DNA of 64,000 nucleotides from Hydrogenophilus sp. (lineage in GTDB: Bacteria > Pseudomonadota > Gammaproteobacteria > Burkholderiales > Thiobacillaceae). Of this stretch, positions 7,923 through 17,578 are shown piece by piece. Both the position numbers and the translations under genes were made by a program. Numbering within the stretch: position 1 is the first letter of the stretch; each line of letters opens with the position of its first letter. The stretch covers positions 89,628-153,627 of the forward strand of contig DYFK01000007.1 of assembly GCA_020725265.1 (NCBI GenBank), in the 5' to 3' direction. The notes beneath the pieces were generated by a model. It had not been told where the DNA came from, did not search any database, and was given only the letters and a program-made list of their open reading frames with translations.

Positions 7923-10205
7923 TCAGAACCGGTACGAACCCGTCACCTGGATCAGTCGACCGGCGCCCGGCACGTAGTGCGCCGGATAGAGCTGGTCGGC
8001 ATACAGCTTGTCGGTGACGTTGGTGACGTTGCCCTTGATCGTGAAGTCCTTGTTGACGTGGTACTCGGCCATCAGATCGATGGTGGCGTAACCGGGCACG
8101 TGGAACTCCGAGCGGGTCGGCTTCTGCTTGCCGCGGAAGTTGACGCCGGCGCCGGCGCGGAACTTGGGCGTGAACTGGTAGGTGGTCCAGATCGTGCCGC
8201 TGTGCTTGGGCGTCAGCGCCGGCCGGTCGCCTTCGCGCTCGCCCGGCGTGTTCTGCATGCAGGAACCGGTGGCCGGGCAGGGTGCCGCCTTGTCGACCTT
8301 GGCGATCGGCAGCCACATGTAGGAGCCGAACACTTCCCAGTCGTGGGTGATGCGGCCGGCGAGGTCGATCTCGAAACCGGCGGTGTGGCGACGGCCGGAC
8401 AGGGTCACCACCGGCAGGTCCGGATCGGTGTTGCGCTCGTTCAGCTTGGTCGAGCGGAACAGCGCCAGGCGCGTGGTCAGACGCTTGTCGGCGGAATCGA
8501 TCTTGGCGCCCAGCTCCAGGTTGATGCTTTCCTCCGGCGGCGTATCGGCGTTGGAGGCGCCCAGCGAGTAGGCGTCGCCCGAGGTGTTGAACGACGTGCC
8601 GTAGGACGCGTGGAAGGAATGCCGGTCGGTCGGCTGGAACAGCACGCCCAGGCGCTTGCTCCATTCCGACACCTTCATCCGGTAGCTGGTGGTGGTGACC
8701 GGCCCGGAGGCGTTGTTGGGAATGGCGTACTGATCGTAATCGCCGTTCAGATCGTCGAAACGCAGGCCGGCCACCAGCTTCCAGGACGGCGCCAGCTCGA
8801 CCATGTCCTGCAGGTAGGCACCCCAACCCTTGGACACGTATTCGTTGCCGACGCGCAGCACGCGGGAGCCTTCGTCGACCTTGGCGCCATCGTCCGGCGT
8901 GCCCACCGTGGTGGTCGGCTTGGTGACGTTGACGCCACCCTGGTTGGCGTTGCGCGCCGCGTACACCACCTTCTTCTCGCGCGCGTAGTCGACCCCGGCG
9001 AGCAGTTCGTGCTTGACGCCCCAGGCGCGGAACTTGCCGTTGTAGTCGCTTTGCGCGTGCAGGTTGTCCATGTCCTGGATCTTCAGGTGGTTGCCACGCG
9101 TGAGTACGGTGTTCGGCCCGAAGGTTTCCAGTGTCGCGGCGATCCCCCCTTGCAGCGTGGCGTTGCCAAGACGGATGGCGCCAGAGCGCTGGTCGCGCTC
9201 GAATTCACCGTAGCGGATCTGGGTCTTCAGCTCGCCGTCCCAGGCGAAACGATGGATGTGGCTGAAGGTGGCGATGTTGGCGCCGCTGTCGTTGTAGTCG
9301 CTGGCCATGCCGTAGTAGACATCCGGATCCAGCGGCAGCAGCGAGCGCTTGGTCGCCGGCGCGCCCGGATACGGGGAAATGAACGGGATGCCGTAGTTGA
9401 TGCCGTTGTTGTTGTCCAGGTGATAGAAGCCGACCTGGAATTCGTTGTCGTCGCCGATGCCCCAGCGATAAGCCGCCGCCACGCCACGCTTGTCCAGGCT
9501 GCTGCCGGAGCCGTTGTTGTCGGCCTTGGTCACCATCGCGTTGACTCGCAGCGCGGACTTGTCGCCGGTCTTCAGGTTGAAATCGCCGACCAGGCGCCGG
9601 TGGCTGTGGTTGCCCAGGGTCAGGTCGAGCTGGTTCTCGTCGGTCAGGTGCGGCTGCTTGCTGACCTGGTTGACGGCGCCGCCGGTCGAGCCGCGGCCGA
9701 ACAGCATCGACGCCGATCCGCGCAGCAGCTCCATGCGGTCGAGGTTGAAGGTGTCGCGGTCATAGATCGCCGGATCGCGGGTGCCGTCGATGAAAATGTC
9801 ACCGGTGGCCTGCAACGAGAAGCCGCGCAGACGGATGTCCTCCTCGCCGCCCTCGGCCGCCAGGAAGGTGATGCCGGCGGTGTTCTTGAGCGCTTCCTTG
9901 AGCGTGTCCAGGTTGCGGTCGTCGATCAGCTTCTCGGTGACCACGGTGACCGACTGCGGAATGTCGCGCAGTTGCTGCTTGCCCTTACCGATGGTGGTAA
10001 CGGTGGCGCGCACGCTGTCCTTGCCGGACTCGGCCTCGGCCTGATCGACCACCTTGACCGTGGCCAGCGTCTTCTCGTCGGCGGCGGATTGCGCCCAGGC
10101 GCTCATGGAGCCGGCCAACAGCAACGCGCCGAGCGGCAGCAGGGCGGCCTGGCGCGCCACGGGCACGGCGGGACGGTTGCGGAACGATTTCTTGCGTTTG
10201 GACAT
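7923..10205 (-). CDS. fiu: TonB-dependent catecholate siderophore receptor, Fiu/PiuA type
   Basis: 760 aa from ATG 10205 (MSKRKKSF). Signal peptide ends near SAWAQS. The plug domain (about residues 60-170) shows IPQSVTVVTEKLIDDR, LRGFSLQATGDIFIDGTRD and ELLRGSASMLFGRGSTGGA, diagnostic of the ferrichrome/catecholate siderophore receptor group; the barrel ends with a C-terminal Phe (TGSYRF). The TonB box is probably near the ATVKVV segment. Fiu and PiuA receptors import monomeric catecholate iron and occur with PiuC, which is present downstream. A Fur-like box lies 91 bp upstream. Homology to Fiu is by visible motifs; the exact ligand is not determinable. Confidence 0.88.
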   Translation of the reverse strand: MSKRKKSFRNRPAVPVARQAALLPLGALLLAGSMSAWAQSAADEKTLATVKVVDQAEAESGKDSVRATVTTIGKGKQQLRDIPQSVTVVTEKLIDDRNLDTLKEALKNTAGITFLAAEGGEEDIRLRGFSLQATGDIFIDGTRDPAIYDRDTFNLDRMELLRGSASMLFGRGSTGGAVNQVSKQPHLTDENQLDLTLGNHSHRRLVGDFNLKTGDKSALRVNAMVTKADNNGSGSSLDKRGVAAAYRWGIGDDNEFQVGFYHLDNNNGINYGIPFISPYPGAPATKRSLLPLDPDVYYGMASDYNDSGANIATFSHIHRFAWDGELKTQIRYGEFERDQRSGAIRLGNATLQGGIAATLETFGPNTVLTRGNHLKIQDMDNLHAQSDYNGKFRAWGVKHELLAGVDYAREKKVVYAARNANQGGVNVTKPTTTVGTPDDGAKVDEGSRVLRVGNEYVSKGWGAYLQDMVELAPSWKLVAGLRFDDLNGDYDQYAIPNNASGPVTTTSYRMKVSEWSKRLGVLFQPTDRHSFHASYGTSFNTSGDAYSLGASNADTPPEESINLELGAKIDSADKRLTTRLALFRSTKLNERNTDPDLPVVTLSGRRHTAGFEIDLAGRITHDWEVFGSYMWLPIAKVDKAAPCPATGSCMQNTPGEREGDRPALTPKHSGTIWTTYQFTPKFRAGAGVNFRGKQKPTRSEFHVPGYATIDLMAEYHVNKDFTIKGNVTNVTDKLYADQLYPAHYVPGAGRLIQVTGSYRF

Positions 10206-10295
10206 CGTGCGAGCCTCTTCGAATGATTGGAGATTGCTGGCTGGCTGCAACGATGGGCGCTGTGGCTGGCTGAGAGGCGCGAACTGTAATAGAAA

Positions 10296-10310
10296 CGAAA
10301 ACGATTCTCA
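10296..10310. promoter_or_regulatory. Fur box for the siderophore receptor
   Basis: CGAAAACGATTCTCA matches 10 of 14 positions of the 7-1-7 Fur consensus TGATAATNATTATCA, with the same ATTCTCA arm as the other boxes here. It lies 91 bp upstream of the minus-strand receptor start in the 659-bp divergent region. Confidence 0.6.
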
Positions 10311-10451
10311 ATGGGTTGGTGAACAACCCGACCACGATGTCCGGGGGAATCGTCATGGCGCATCGTCCCGGCCCGATGCCAGGGACATCGGCACCCGGCC
10401 GAAGCGCGGGAAGACGGATCAGCGCGTTTGGCCAAATTCGACAAATCATAT

Positions 10452-10466
10452 TGACATTAATTCTCA
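10452..10466. promoter_or_regulatory. Fur box for the CobN-like/haem operon
   Basis: TGACATTAATTCTCA matches 11 of 14 positions of the 7-1-7 Fur consensus and sits in an AT-rich stretch (10440-10480). It is the second box of the divergent region and is closer to the plus-strand operon. The distance to the CobN-like start (about 400 bp) implies a long 5' leader or a promoter further downstream. Confidence 0.6.
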
Positions 10467-10864
10467 TTTGCGAAGAAGATGGCGGCCTTTCGAATCGGTG
10501 ATCGCGCCGACCCGAACGCGGCAGCCCCGCGCGAGGTTGCCCTACCGATCCGACGCGCCCGGCGAACATCTCGCGGGGTGCCTGGTCACGAGGCCGGTGA
10601 GCCACGCGTTCATCGACCTCAACGCGCGATCGGGGCTCTTCATGAGCCCTTTACTTCAGGCAAGCCCCCCAGTTCCCTCCCCTCTCGGGGAACGTCGGCA
10701 GCCAGCCTTTTTTTATTCGATGGCGCCCGGACAGACCGACTCCACCCGGGCACCGAGGATTTCGGCCCGCCACGGAGAACACGGACGCAGTAGCACCACT
10801 CCCGATTCCAGCCAGCCCCCCAGCGCCCGCGCGCGGCAGCCAGCCGGTTCCAACGTCAGCCCGA
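10467..10864. other. Long non-coding leader before the CobN-like gene
   Basis: About 400 bp without a convincing gene. I looked for a cobalamin riboswitch because the next gene is a CobN homologue, but see no B12-box. A G/C hairpin (GTTCCC..GGGAAC around 10672-10694) is followed after roughly 15 bases by a T7 run (10709-10715), which is not a well-formed terminator. Otherwise I see nothing. Confidence 0.4.
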
Positions 10865-13800
10865 ATGGATACCCGCATGCCCGCACGCTTATTTCTCCCC
10901 ATCTCGATCTCCAACCGGAACGGCCACGTCGTCGCCAGCGGACGGCCGTCCTGGACGTCGCCGCGCGTCTGGCTGCGCGCTGGGCTGGCGCTGGGTCTGG
11001 CGTTGCTGGTGCTGGCGGCGTCGGCGCCGACGCTGGCCAAGGAGATGCTGGTGCTGACCGCCGCGCCGGTGCAGGCCGGAAAGTTCGGCGTGCTCAACGG
11101 TTTCGCCGCGGCGGAAGGCTGGCGGGTACGCCATGTGTTCGCCGAACGCCTGACCGGCGACGAGGGACCGGCCTTGTTCCGGGGCGCCGATTTCGTGCTG
11201 CTGGACATCCCCTACGACCCGGTGATCGAGGCGGTGGAGCGCAAGGTCGGCAAGTTCCTGGCCGATTCCGGCGTGCCCTGGCTCAAGGCGCAGGACAAGG
11301 GCCACGCGGCGAAGGGGGTGGCCGAACCGCATGCCGGCACCCTGTGGCGCTACTACCAGAATGGCGGCAAGCGCAACTACGCCAACTTCTTCCGCTATCT
11401 GGCGGCCGTCACCGGACAACGCGACGTGGCCGACATCGCGGCACCGGTGATCTATCCGGAACAGGGGGTTTATCACCCGGATCACGAGACCATCTTCCCG
11501 GACGCGGCGGCCTATTTCGCCTGGAAGGGCATCACCCCGGCGGATGCCCGGCCGGTGATCGGCTTCGCGATCCACAAGAACTACCTGTCCGCCGACCTGA
11601 CCGCCTTCATCGACCACACTGCGCGGCGCATCGAGGCCGGCGGGGCGGTGCCGCTGGTGTTCTACACGCCGATGGCCGACGAGCAGGGTTTCGTCAAGAT
11701 CCTGGCGCCGGACGACCAGCCCCTGGTCGACGTGGTCATCACCAGCCAGATCATGCTGCACCCCGAGCCGCGCAAGGCCGAGTTCGAGAAGATGGGCGTG
11801 CCGGTCATCCAGGCCATGCCCTATCGCCGGGGCGATGTGGCGGAGTGGCATGCCGACCCGGCCGGCGTGCATCTGATGGACGTGCCGTTCTACCTGGCGC
11901 AGCCGGAATACGCCGGCGTGATCGACGCCATGACGGCGGCGGCGGTGGAAAAAGGCACCGGCCAGGTGGTGCCCATCCCCGAACAGGTGGAAGCGGTGAT
12001 CGGCAAGGCCCTGCGCCTCGCCGCCCTGCGGCGCACGCCCAACCCGGCCAAGAAGGTGGCGGTGTTCTACTGGAACTATCCGCCCGGCGAGACCAATCTG
12101 GGCGCCTCCTACCTGAATCTGCCGCGCAGTCTGGCCGGCACCCTGGCGGCCATGAAGGAACGCGGCTACGCGGTGGACACCCTCGGCGCGGAGGCGCTCA
12201 TCCCGCCGCTGCAAAAGCTGCTCAAACCGTATTACCGGGAAATTGGTTACGAAGGGCTGGTCAGGGAGGGTCTGGCCGAAAAACTGCCGCTGAAAACCTA
12301 TCGCGCATGGTTCGACACGCTGCCCGGAGAAATCCGGGCCGGCATCGTCGCGCGCTGGGGCGAGCCGGAAAACAGCGGCATGGCGCAAGGCCGGGGCGAG
12401 GAGGCGTATTTCCCGATCCCGCGTCTGCAAGTCGGCAACGTGGTGCTGATGCCGCAGCCGCCTCGCGGCGACGGCGAAAAGGACAAGGAGAAATCCCTCT
12501 ACCACGACACCAAATCGCCGGTAAACCACCACTACCTGGCGGTCTACCTGTGGGCGCGGCAACAGTTCGGCGCCCATGCCCTGGTCCACTACGGCACCCA
12601 CGGCACCCAGGAATGGATGCCCGGCAAGGAGCGCGCGCCCTGGACGCATGACGACACCCTGCTGCCGATCGGCGACGTGCCGGTGATCTACCCCTACATC
12701 GTCGACGACGTCGGCGAGGCGGTGCAGGCAAAACGCCGGGGCCGGGCGGTGATCATCAGTCACCAGACGCCGCCATTCGCGCCGGCTGGTCTGCACACCG
12801 ACCTGATGGACCTGCACCATCTGGTGCACGAGTGGCAGAACCTGACCGAGGGCGCGGTGAAGGAGAAGACCGCCGACGCCATCCTGGCCGGCGCCGGCAA
12901 GCTGAATTTCGAAAAGGACATCGGCGTGACCCTGGCCCAGGCTCGCGCCGGTTTCCCGGATTTCCTGAACAAACTGCACGACTGGCTGCACGATCTGGCG
13001 CTGGCCAACCAGCCGCAGGGCATGCACACCTTCGGCAAGGCGGCGGCGGATCGGTACCGCATCGGCATGGTGATGCAGATGCTGGGCACCGACTTCGCCG
13101 ACGCCGCGTTCCACTTCAGCCGCGCGCACGCGGACTTCCTCGGCTGCCTTCCGGACAAACCCGACTGCCGCCCGCCCCAGCTGGAAGCCGATGAGGCCGA
13201 CGAAGTCTTCGTCACCGACTATCGCGACATCCGGAATTCGATCCCCTACCGGCTGATGGAACGGGTGCTGGTGGATGGCGCGCCGTTGCCCGCCGACGCC
13301 GACCCGAAACTGGCGAAGCTGCTGGATCAGGCGAAGCAGCACTACGCCGCCCTCGACGCCACGCCGGAAATGACCGGATTCCTGGAAGCCCTCGAAGGCA
13401 GGCACATCCCGTCCGGCTACGGCGGCGATCCGATCCGCAACCCCGATTCGCTGCCCACCGGCCGCAATCTGTATGGCTTCGACCCCGCCAAGGTGCCGAC
13501 CAAGGCCGCCTACGAGGCGGGCGGCGAAGCCTTGGACAAACTCATCGCCGCCTACCGCGAAACGCATGGCAAGGCTCCGGAAAAGCTCGCCTTCACGCTC
13601 TGGTCGGTGGAAACCATGCGCCACTTCGGCGTGCTCGAAGCGCAGGCATTCCAGGCCATGGGCATCCGGCCGAAATGGGACGCCGGCGGCCGCGTCAACG
13701 GCATCGAACTGATCCCGCGCGAGGAACTGGGCCGGCCGCGCATCGACGTGGTGCTATCCGCCACCGGCCTGTACCGCGACCATTTCCCCAACGTCATGCG

Positions 13801-14953
13801 CTGGCTGGCCGAGGGCGTGGTCATGGCCGGCAAGGCGGACGAAGCCGACAACGCCGTGCGCCTTGCCAGCGCCAGTCTGAGGAAGCGCCTGGAGGCGAGC
13901 GGCATGACCGGCGCGGAAGCCGCGAAATGGGCCGATACCCGAATCTTCTCCAACGAGTCCGGCAGCTACGGTGCCGGCATCGAGGACGCCATCCTCTCCT
14001 CCGACACCTGGAACGACGAGGCCAAACTGGCCAACCTGTACCTGTCGCGCCTGCAATACGCCTACGGCGCCGACATGAAGGACTGGGGCACCAAGCTGCC
14101 CAACCTCAACCTGTATGCCGAAAACCTCAAGGGCGTGCAGGCGGCGGCGCTGGCGCGCAGCTCCAACCTGTACGGCATGCTCACCACCGACGACCCGTTC
14201 CAGTACCTGGGTGGCATCTCGCTGGCAGTGCGCCACCTCACCGGCAAGAGCCCCGAGCTGTACATCGCCAACCTGCGCGAAGCCGACAACCCCAAGGCCG
14301 ATACCGCCTCGCAATTTCTCGCCCGCGAACTGCGCACGCGCCAGTTCCACCCGGGCTGGATCGAGGGCATGAAGAAGGAAGGCTATTCCGGCACCACGGA
14401 GATGCTCGATTCCATCAATAACTTCTGGGGCTGGCAGGTCACCGCGCCGGACATCGTGCGTCAGGACCAGTGGCAGGAGTTCGCCGACGTCTACGTGAAC
14501 GACAAGTACAAGCTGGGCATGAAGGACTACTTCGAACGCCACAACCCGGCCGCCCAGGCGCAGATGATCGAGCGCATGCTGGAAGCGGTGCGCAAGGACT
14601 ACTGGCAACCGGACGCCGCCACCGTGCGCGAACTGGTGGCCCGCTACCGCGATCTGGCCATCCGCCGGGACGTGCGCAGCGACAACGAACGATTCCTGGA
14701 ATTCGTCGCCAAGGTGGCGGCGGCCGCCACGGCGGTAACGGCCGCCGGCTTCGGCCTCGAATCCACGCCAACCCGCCATCCCCAGGCCGAAGCGCCTCCA
14801 CGCCCGCGCGCCGAGGCGACGCCGCCGACGATCAGCGGCATGCGCCTGGACAAGATACTGCCGACGCCGCCGACGCCCCCCCTGACCCTGCTGGTGCTGC
14901 TGGCGCTCGGCCTGGTGACCGGATTCGGCGGCTGGCGGCAGGGGCGGGCCTGA
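10865..14953 (+). CDS. Membrane-anchored CobN/HmuS-like chelatase-family protein
   Basis: 1362 aa. The CobN/magnesium-chelatase H family is clear: the conserved HYGTHGTQEWMPGK motif starts at His575, and the C-terminal third has the usual TDPFQYLGG-type segment. Unlike cytosolic cobaltochelatase CobN it has an N-terminal hydrophobic segment (about 38-55) and, after a Pro-rich linker, a C-terminal membrane helix (LTLLVLLALGLVTG, about 1340-1353), so the bulk should be periplasmic. No CobS/CobT or cobalamin genes are nearby. The neighbours are TonB receptors, ExbB-like and DUF2149 proteins, ChaN and HemP. That is the layout of HmuS, the CobN homologue of Bacteroidetes hmuYRSTUV reported to remove iron from haem. 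Haem dechelation is inferred. Start uncertain: ATG 10865 or 10877; neither has a good ribosome site. Confidence 0.85.
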   Translation: MDTRMPARLFLPISISNRNGHVVASGRPSWTSPRVWLRAGLALGLALLVLAASAPTLAKEMLVLTAAPVQAGKFGVLNGFAAAEGWRVRHVFAERLTGDEGPALFRGADFVLLDIPYDPVIEAVERKVGKFLADSGVPWLKAQDKGHAAKGVAEPHAGTLWRYYQNGGKRNYANFFRYLAAVTGQRDVADIAAPVIYPEQGVYHPDHETIFPDAAAYFAWKGITPADARPVIGFAIHKNYLSADLTAFIDHTARRIEAGGAVPLVFYTPMADEQGFVKILAPDDQPLVDVVITSQIMLHPEPRKAEFEKMGVPVIQAMPYRRGDVAEWHADPAGVHLMDVPFYLAQPEYAGVIDAMTAAAVEKGTGQVVPIPEQVEAVIGKALRLAALRRTPNPAKKVAVFYWNYPPGETNLGASYLNLPRSLAGTLAAMKERGYAVDTLGAEALIPPLQKLLKPYYREIGYEGLVREGLAEKLPLKTYRAWFDTLPGEIRAGIVARWGEPENSGMAQGRGEEAYFPIPRLQVGNVVLMPQPPRGDGEKDKEKSLYHDTKSPVNHHYLAVYLWARQQFGAHALVHYGTHGTQEWMPGKERAPWTHDDTLLPIGDVPVIYPYIVDDVGEAVQAKRRGRAVIISHQTPPFAPAGLHTDLMDLHHLVHEWQNLTEGAVKEKTADAILAGAGKLNFEKDIGVTLAQARAGFPDFLNKLHDWLHDLALANQPQGMHTFGKAAADRYRIGMVMQMLGTDFADAAFHFSRAHADFLGCLPDKPDCRPPQLEADEADEVFVTDYRDIRNSIPYRLMERVLVDGAPLPADADPKLAKLLDQAKQHYAALDATPEMTGFLEALEGRHIPSGYGGDPIRNPDSLPTGRNLYGFDPAKVPTKAAYEAGGEALDKLIAAYRETHGKAPEKLAFTLWSVETMRHFGVLEAQAFQAMGIRPKWDAGGRVNGIELIPREELGRPRIDVVLSATGLYRDHFPNVMRWLAEGVVMAGKADEADNAVRLASASLRKRLEASGMTGAEAAKWADTRIFSNESGSYGAGIEDAILSSDTWNDEAKLANLYLSRLQYAYGADMKDWGTKLPNLNLYAENLKGVQAAALARSSNLYGMLTTDDPFQYLGGISLAVRHLTGKSPELYIANLREADNPKADTASQFLARELRTRQFHPGWIEGMKKEGYSGTTEMLDSINNFWGWQVTAPDIVRQDQWQEFADVYVNDKYKLGMKDYFERHNPAAQAQMIERMLEAVRKDYWQPDAATVRELVARYRDLAIRRDVRSDNERFLEFVAKVAAAATAVTAAGFGLESTPTRHPQAEAPPRPRAEATPPTISGMRLDKILPTPPTPPLTLLVLLALGLVTGFGGWRQGRA

Positions 14954-14982
14954 TGTTCCACATCGATATCGGGAGAGTCATC

Positions 14983-15396
14983 ATGAAGCACACCCTACTT
15001 TCCACGTTGCTGGCCTTCGGGCTGGCGTTTCAGGCCCATGCCGCCGACCTCGTCATCGACGACTCGGTGGATCGGCAGGCCAGGGCCTGGCTGGCGCACC
15101 TGGACGACGGTCATGTCGACAAGGCCTGGGAGGCCGGCGACCCGTTGCTGAAAAAGGTGCTGCCGCTGGAGGACTGGTTGAAATCCATGAAGGCGGTGAC
15201 GGCTCTGGGCACGGTTCAGCGGCGCGCGCTGAGCTCGGTCACATTCACCAGCAAGATGCCCGGTTCGGTCGACGGCGACTATGCGCTGTTGCACTACGAC
15301 ACCGCGTTCCGGAACAAGGCGAGCACGGTGGAGACGGTGATCCTCAAGCGCGACGCCGACCAGCTCTGGCGTAGCGTCGGTTATCTGGTGAAGTGA
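14983..15396 (+). CDS. DUF4019-type periplasmic protein
   Basis: 137 aa. ATG 14983 follows GGGAGA at six bases; an upstream in-frame ATG at 14953 overlapping the CobN-like stop is less likely. Signal peptide ends FQAHA-AD. The mature protein has the DUF4019 pattern: AWLAHLDDGHVDKAWEAG, a Trp-containing helix and a closing VETVILKRDADQLWRSVGY. Function of the family is unknown. It is 29 bp after the CobN-like gene and 21 bp before a TonB receptor, so it should be co-transcribed and may be an accessory to periplasmic haem handling. Confidence 0.78.
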   Translation: MKHTLLSTLLAFGLAFQAHAADLVIDDSVDRQARAWLAHLDDGHVDKAWEAGDPLLKKVLPLEDWLKSMKAVTALGTVQRRALSSVTFTSKMPGSVDGDYALLHYDTAFRNKASTVETVILKRDADQLWRSVGYLVK

Positions 15397-15417
15397 TCCG
15401 GCGAGGACACGGACGTC

Positions 15418-17514
15418 ATGGTCATCCCCCCGATGAAGTACCGCGTGGCGCTGTGCACCGCCTGTCTGACCGGCTCGGCGGCCGCCGAGCCGCCGACGCT
15501 GCTGCCGGAAGTCCGGGTCATGGCCGCCAGCGACGCGCTGGAGGAACAGCGCGCGGCGACGACCCAGAAAACCATCGTCGACCGCGCCGAGATCGAATCA
15601 CTCGGCGGGCTGACAGTCGGCGAGGTGATCCGCAAGCTGCCCGGCATCGAAGCCGGCGAGGCCGGCGCCGACGGCGGCATGAGCGCGCGCGCGCGCGGCA
15701 TGAGCCGCGACTCGGTGCAGTTCCTGGTCAATGGCGAGCGACCGGCCGCCAACGCGCGCTACGCGTTGACCCAGGTCGGGCGCATGCCCGCCGGCGAGTT
15801 GGAGCGCATCGAAATCCTGCGCGGCGCTTCGGCCGAATTCGGCGGCGCGGCGCCGGTGACCGTGAACCTGGTGATGCGCCGGCCGGCCGCGCAGGCCTCG
15901 ACCACGCTCAAGCTGGCGGCCGGCCAGCGTGGCGGCGCCGACAACGCGCAGCTTTCCCTGAGCCGGGGCGGCGGCGTCGGCGGCTTCTCCTGGCTGCTGC
16001 CGCTTACGCTCAACCGGCACGACATGCCGATCGACCAGCGCTCCGCGCGGCTGGCGCCGGATACGCCATGGCAACGGGAGCGCGCGCGCGGCGAATACGC
16101 CATCGATGAATTCATCCTGTCGCCACGCCTGGCCTGGCGACGCGGTGCCGACAGCCTGACGCTCTGGCCGAGCGGCTACCGCAACGAGGGCGAGCGGGTG
16201 ACGCGCCAGACACGCGACGATGGCGGCGCGCGCGACGATCGGGAAGACAGTGGCATCCGCCTGCTGCGCCTGCGCGCCGAAGGAGAACTGCGGGTGGGCG
16301 AGACGAAGATGTCGGGGCGCGCCGCCGTCATGCGCGGACGCCGATCGGTCGACCGCGACATCTTCGAACGCGATCCGCTCGGCACGACGTCGAACCGGGC
16401 CGAGAGCGAACGCCGCGAGGATCGCGAACTCGGGTTCGCGCTACGGCTCGACCGGCCGCTCGGCAAGGAGGATGGGCATTTTCTGTCGGTCGGCGTCGAT
16501 TTCGCCCGGCACCAACGCGACGACCATCAAGCCCATTCCGGCGCCGTCGCCGGCGCTGCCGGATTCTCCGGCGCCGAACGGCACTGGACGCTGTGGGCAC
16601 AGGACGAATGGAGCCCGCGCCCGGGACTCACGGTAAGCGCCGGCCTGCGCGGCGAGTCGATGACGATCGATGCCGGCGATGCCCGCCGCCATCACGCGCT
16701 CGATCCCTCCCTGGCGATGCGCTGGGAAGCGACGCCGGGCTGGATCGCGCGTGCCTCACTGGGCGGCGCGATCCGCTTTCCGAAGCTGGAAGAGCTGACC
16801 GCCGTGGCGAGCCGATCGACCACCGTGAACTCGCCGCTGGAACCCGACCGCGGCGGCAACCCGGCGCTCGCGCCCGAACGCATCGTCAATCTGGAGGCCG
16901 GCCTGGAGCGCCATCTGGCGGGGGATGCCGGCGTGCTCGGCGCCAATCTCTATCTGCGCCGGACCCGGGATTTCGTCGAGCGGCGCGCCATGCTCGAAGG
17001 CGCGCGCTGGGTCGAGCGTCCTTGGAACGAGGGCGAAGCCCGGCACTGGGGGCTGGAACTGTCCGGCAAGCTGGTCGGTGGCAAATTCCCCTGGCTGGGG
17101 CGCGGCGACAGCCTGCGCGTCGGCTTCACGCTGCCGCGTGGCGAGGTCGACGACACCCGGCTCGGCCTGACCCGTCCGCCGCGCGAGCTTCCGCGTCATA
17201 CCGTTTCGCTCGGCTACGAGGCCAGCCTGCCCGCCCTGGGCGCCACCTGGGGCCTGCAATGGCAGCGACAGGGCGCCACGCGTACCCGTGTCGCCGACGA
17301 ACAGATCGTCGACACGCGCGCTCGCGATCTGCTTGACGCGCATTTCGTGCGCCGGATCGACACCGCCCTCAACCTGCGCGTCAGCCTGCGCAATCTGCTG
17401 GCCACCGACACCCGCCGCCACGCCAGCGCCGGCTCCGGCGACCAGATCTGGCGCCTGGACAGCGAGGAAGCCGGGCCACGCACCTGGCTGGTTTCGCTGG
17501 AAGGCAAATGGTGA
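15418..17514 (+). CDS. TonB-dependent outer-membrane receptor (ligand unknown, haem-linked locus)
   Basis: 698 aa. Signal peptide MVIPPMKYRVALCTACLTG.. cleaved near AAAEPP. The plug (about 30-150) contains GEVIRKLPGIEAGEAG, a SVQFLVNGERP strand and ELERIEILRGASAEFGGAAP; the barrel closes with a terminal Trp (SLEGKW). An NPAL sequence in an extracellular loop is a weak echo of the NPDL box of haem receptors, but the FRAP motif is not seen. Placed between the CobN-like/DUF4019 genes and ExbB-like/DUF2149/TonB genes, it is the probable HmuR counterpart for this energised import system. GAGGA lies 12 bases before the ATG. Confidence 0.85.
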   Translation: MVIPPMKYRVALCTACLTGSAAAEPPTLLPEVRVMAASDALEEQRAATTQKTIVDRAEIESLGGLTVGEVIRKLPGIEAGEAGADGGMSARARGMSRDSVQFLVNGERPAANARYALTQVGRMPAGELERIEILRGASAEFGGAAPVTVNLVMRRPAAQASTTLKLAAGQRGGADNAQLSLSRGGGVGGFSWLLPLTLNRHDMPIDQRSARLAPDTPWQRERARGEYAIDEFILSPRLAWRRGADSLTLWPSGYRNEGERVTRQTRDDGGARDDREDSGIRLLRLRAEGELRVGETKMSGRAAVMRGRRSVDRDIFERDPLGTTSNRAESERREDRELGFALRLDRPLGKEDGHFLSVGVDFARHQRDDHQAHSGAVAGAAGFSGAERHWTLWAQDEWSPRPGLTVSAGLRGESMTIDAGDARRHHALDPSLAMRWEATPGWIARASLGGAIRFPKLEELTAVASRSTTVNSPLEPDRGGNPALAPERIVNLEAGLERHLAGDAGVLGANLYLRRTRDFVERRAMLEGARWVERPWNEGEARHWGLELSGKLVGGKFPWLGRGDSLRVGFTLPRGEVDDTRLGLTRPPRELPRHTVSLGYEASLPALGATWGLQWQRQGATRTRVADEQIVDTRARDLLDAHFVRRIDTALNLRVSLRNLLATDTRRHASAGSGDQIWRLDSEEAGPRTWLVSLEGKW

Positions 17515-17578
17515 CCGGCATGTTTCCCGGCGTGTTTCCCGTTTTGACTCCAACCGTTCCATCCAGAAAGGAAATCCG

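Noticed and set aside
10479..10793. 104-residue open frame in the leader of the CobN-like gene
   Set aside because: Arg/Pro-rich random composition, no ribosome site and no recognisable domain; treated as non-coding.
10467..10864. Cobalamin riboswitch before the CobN-like gene
   Set aside because: No B12-box or related conserved core is visible, and the locus is haem/iron rather than cobalamin related.
10865..14953. Aerobic cobaltochelatase subunit CobN of B12 synthesis
   Set aside because: Membrane anchors at both ends, absence of CobS/CobT and a full set of haem-uptake neighbours argue for an HmuS-like role instead.
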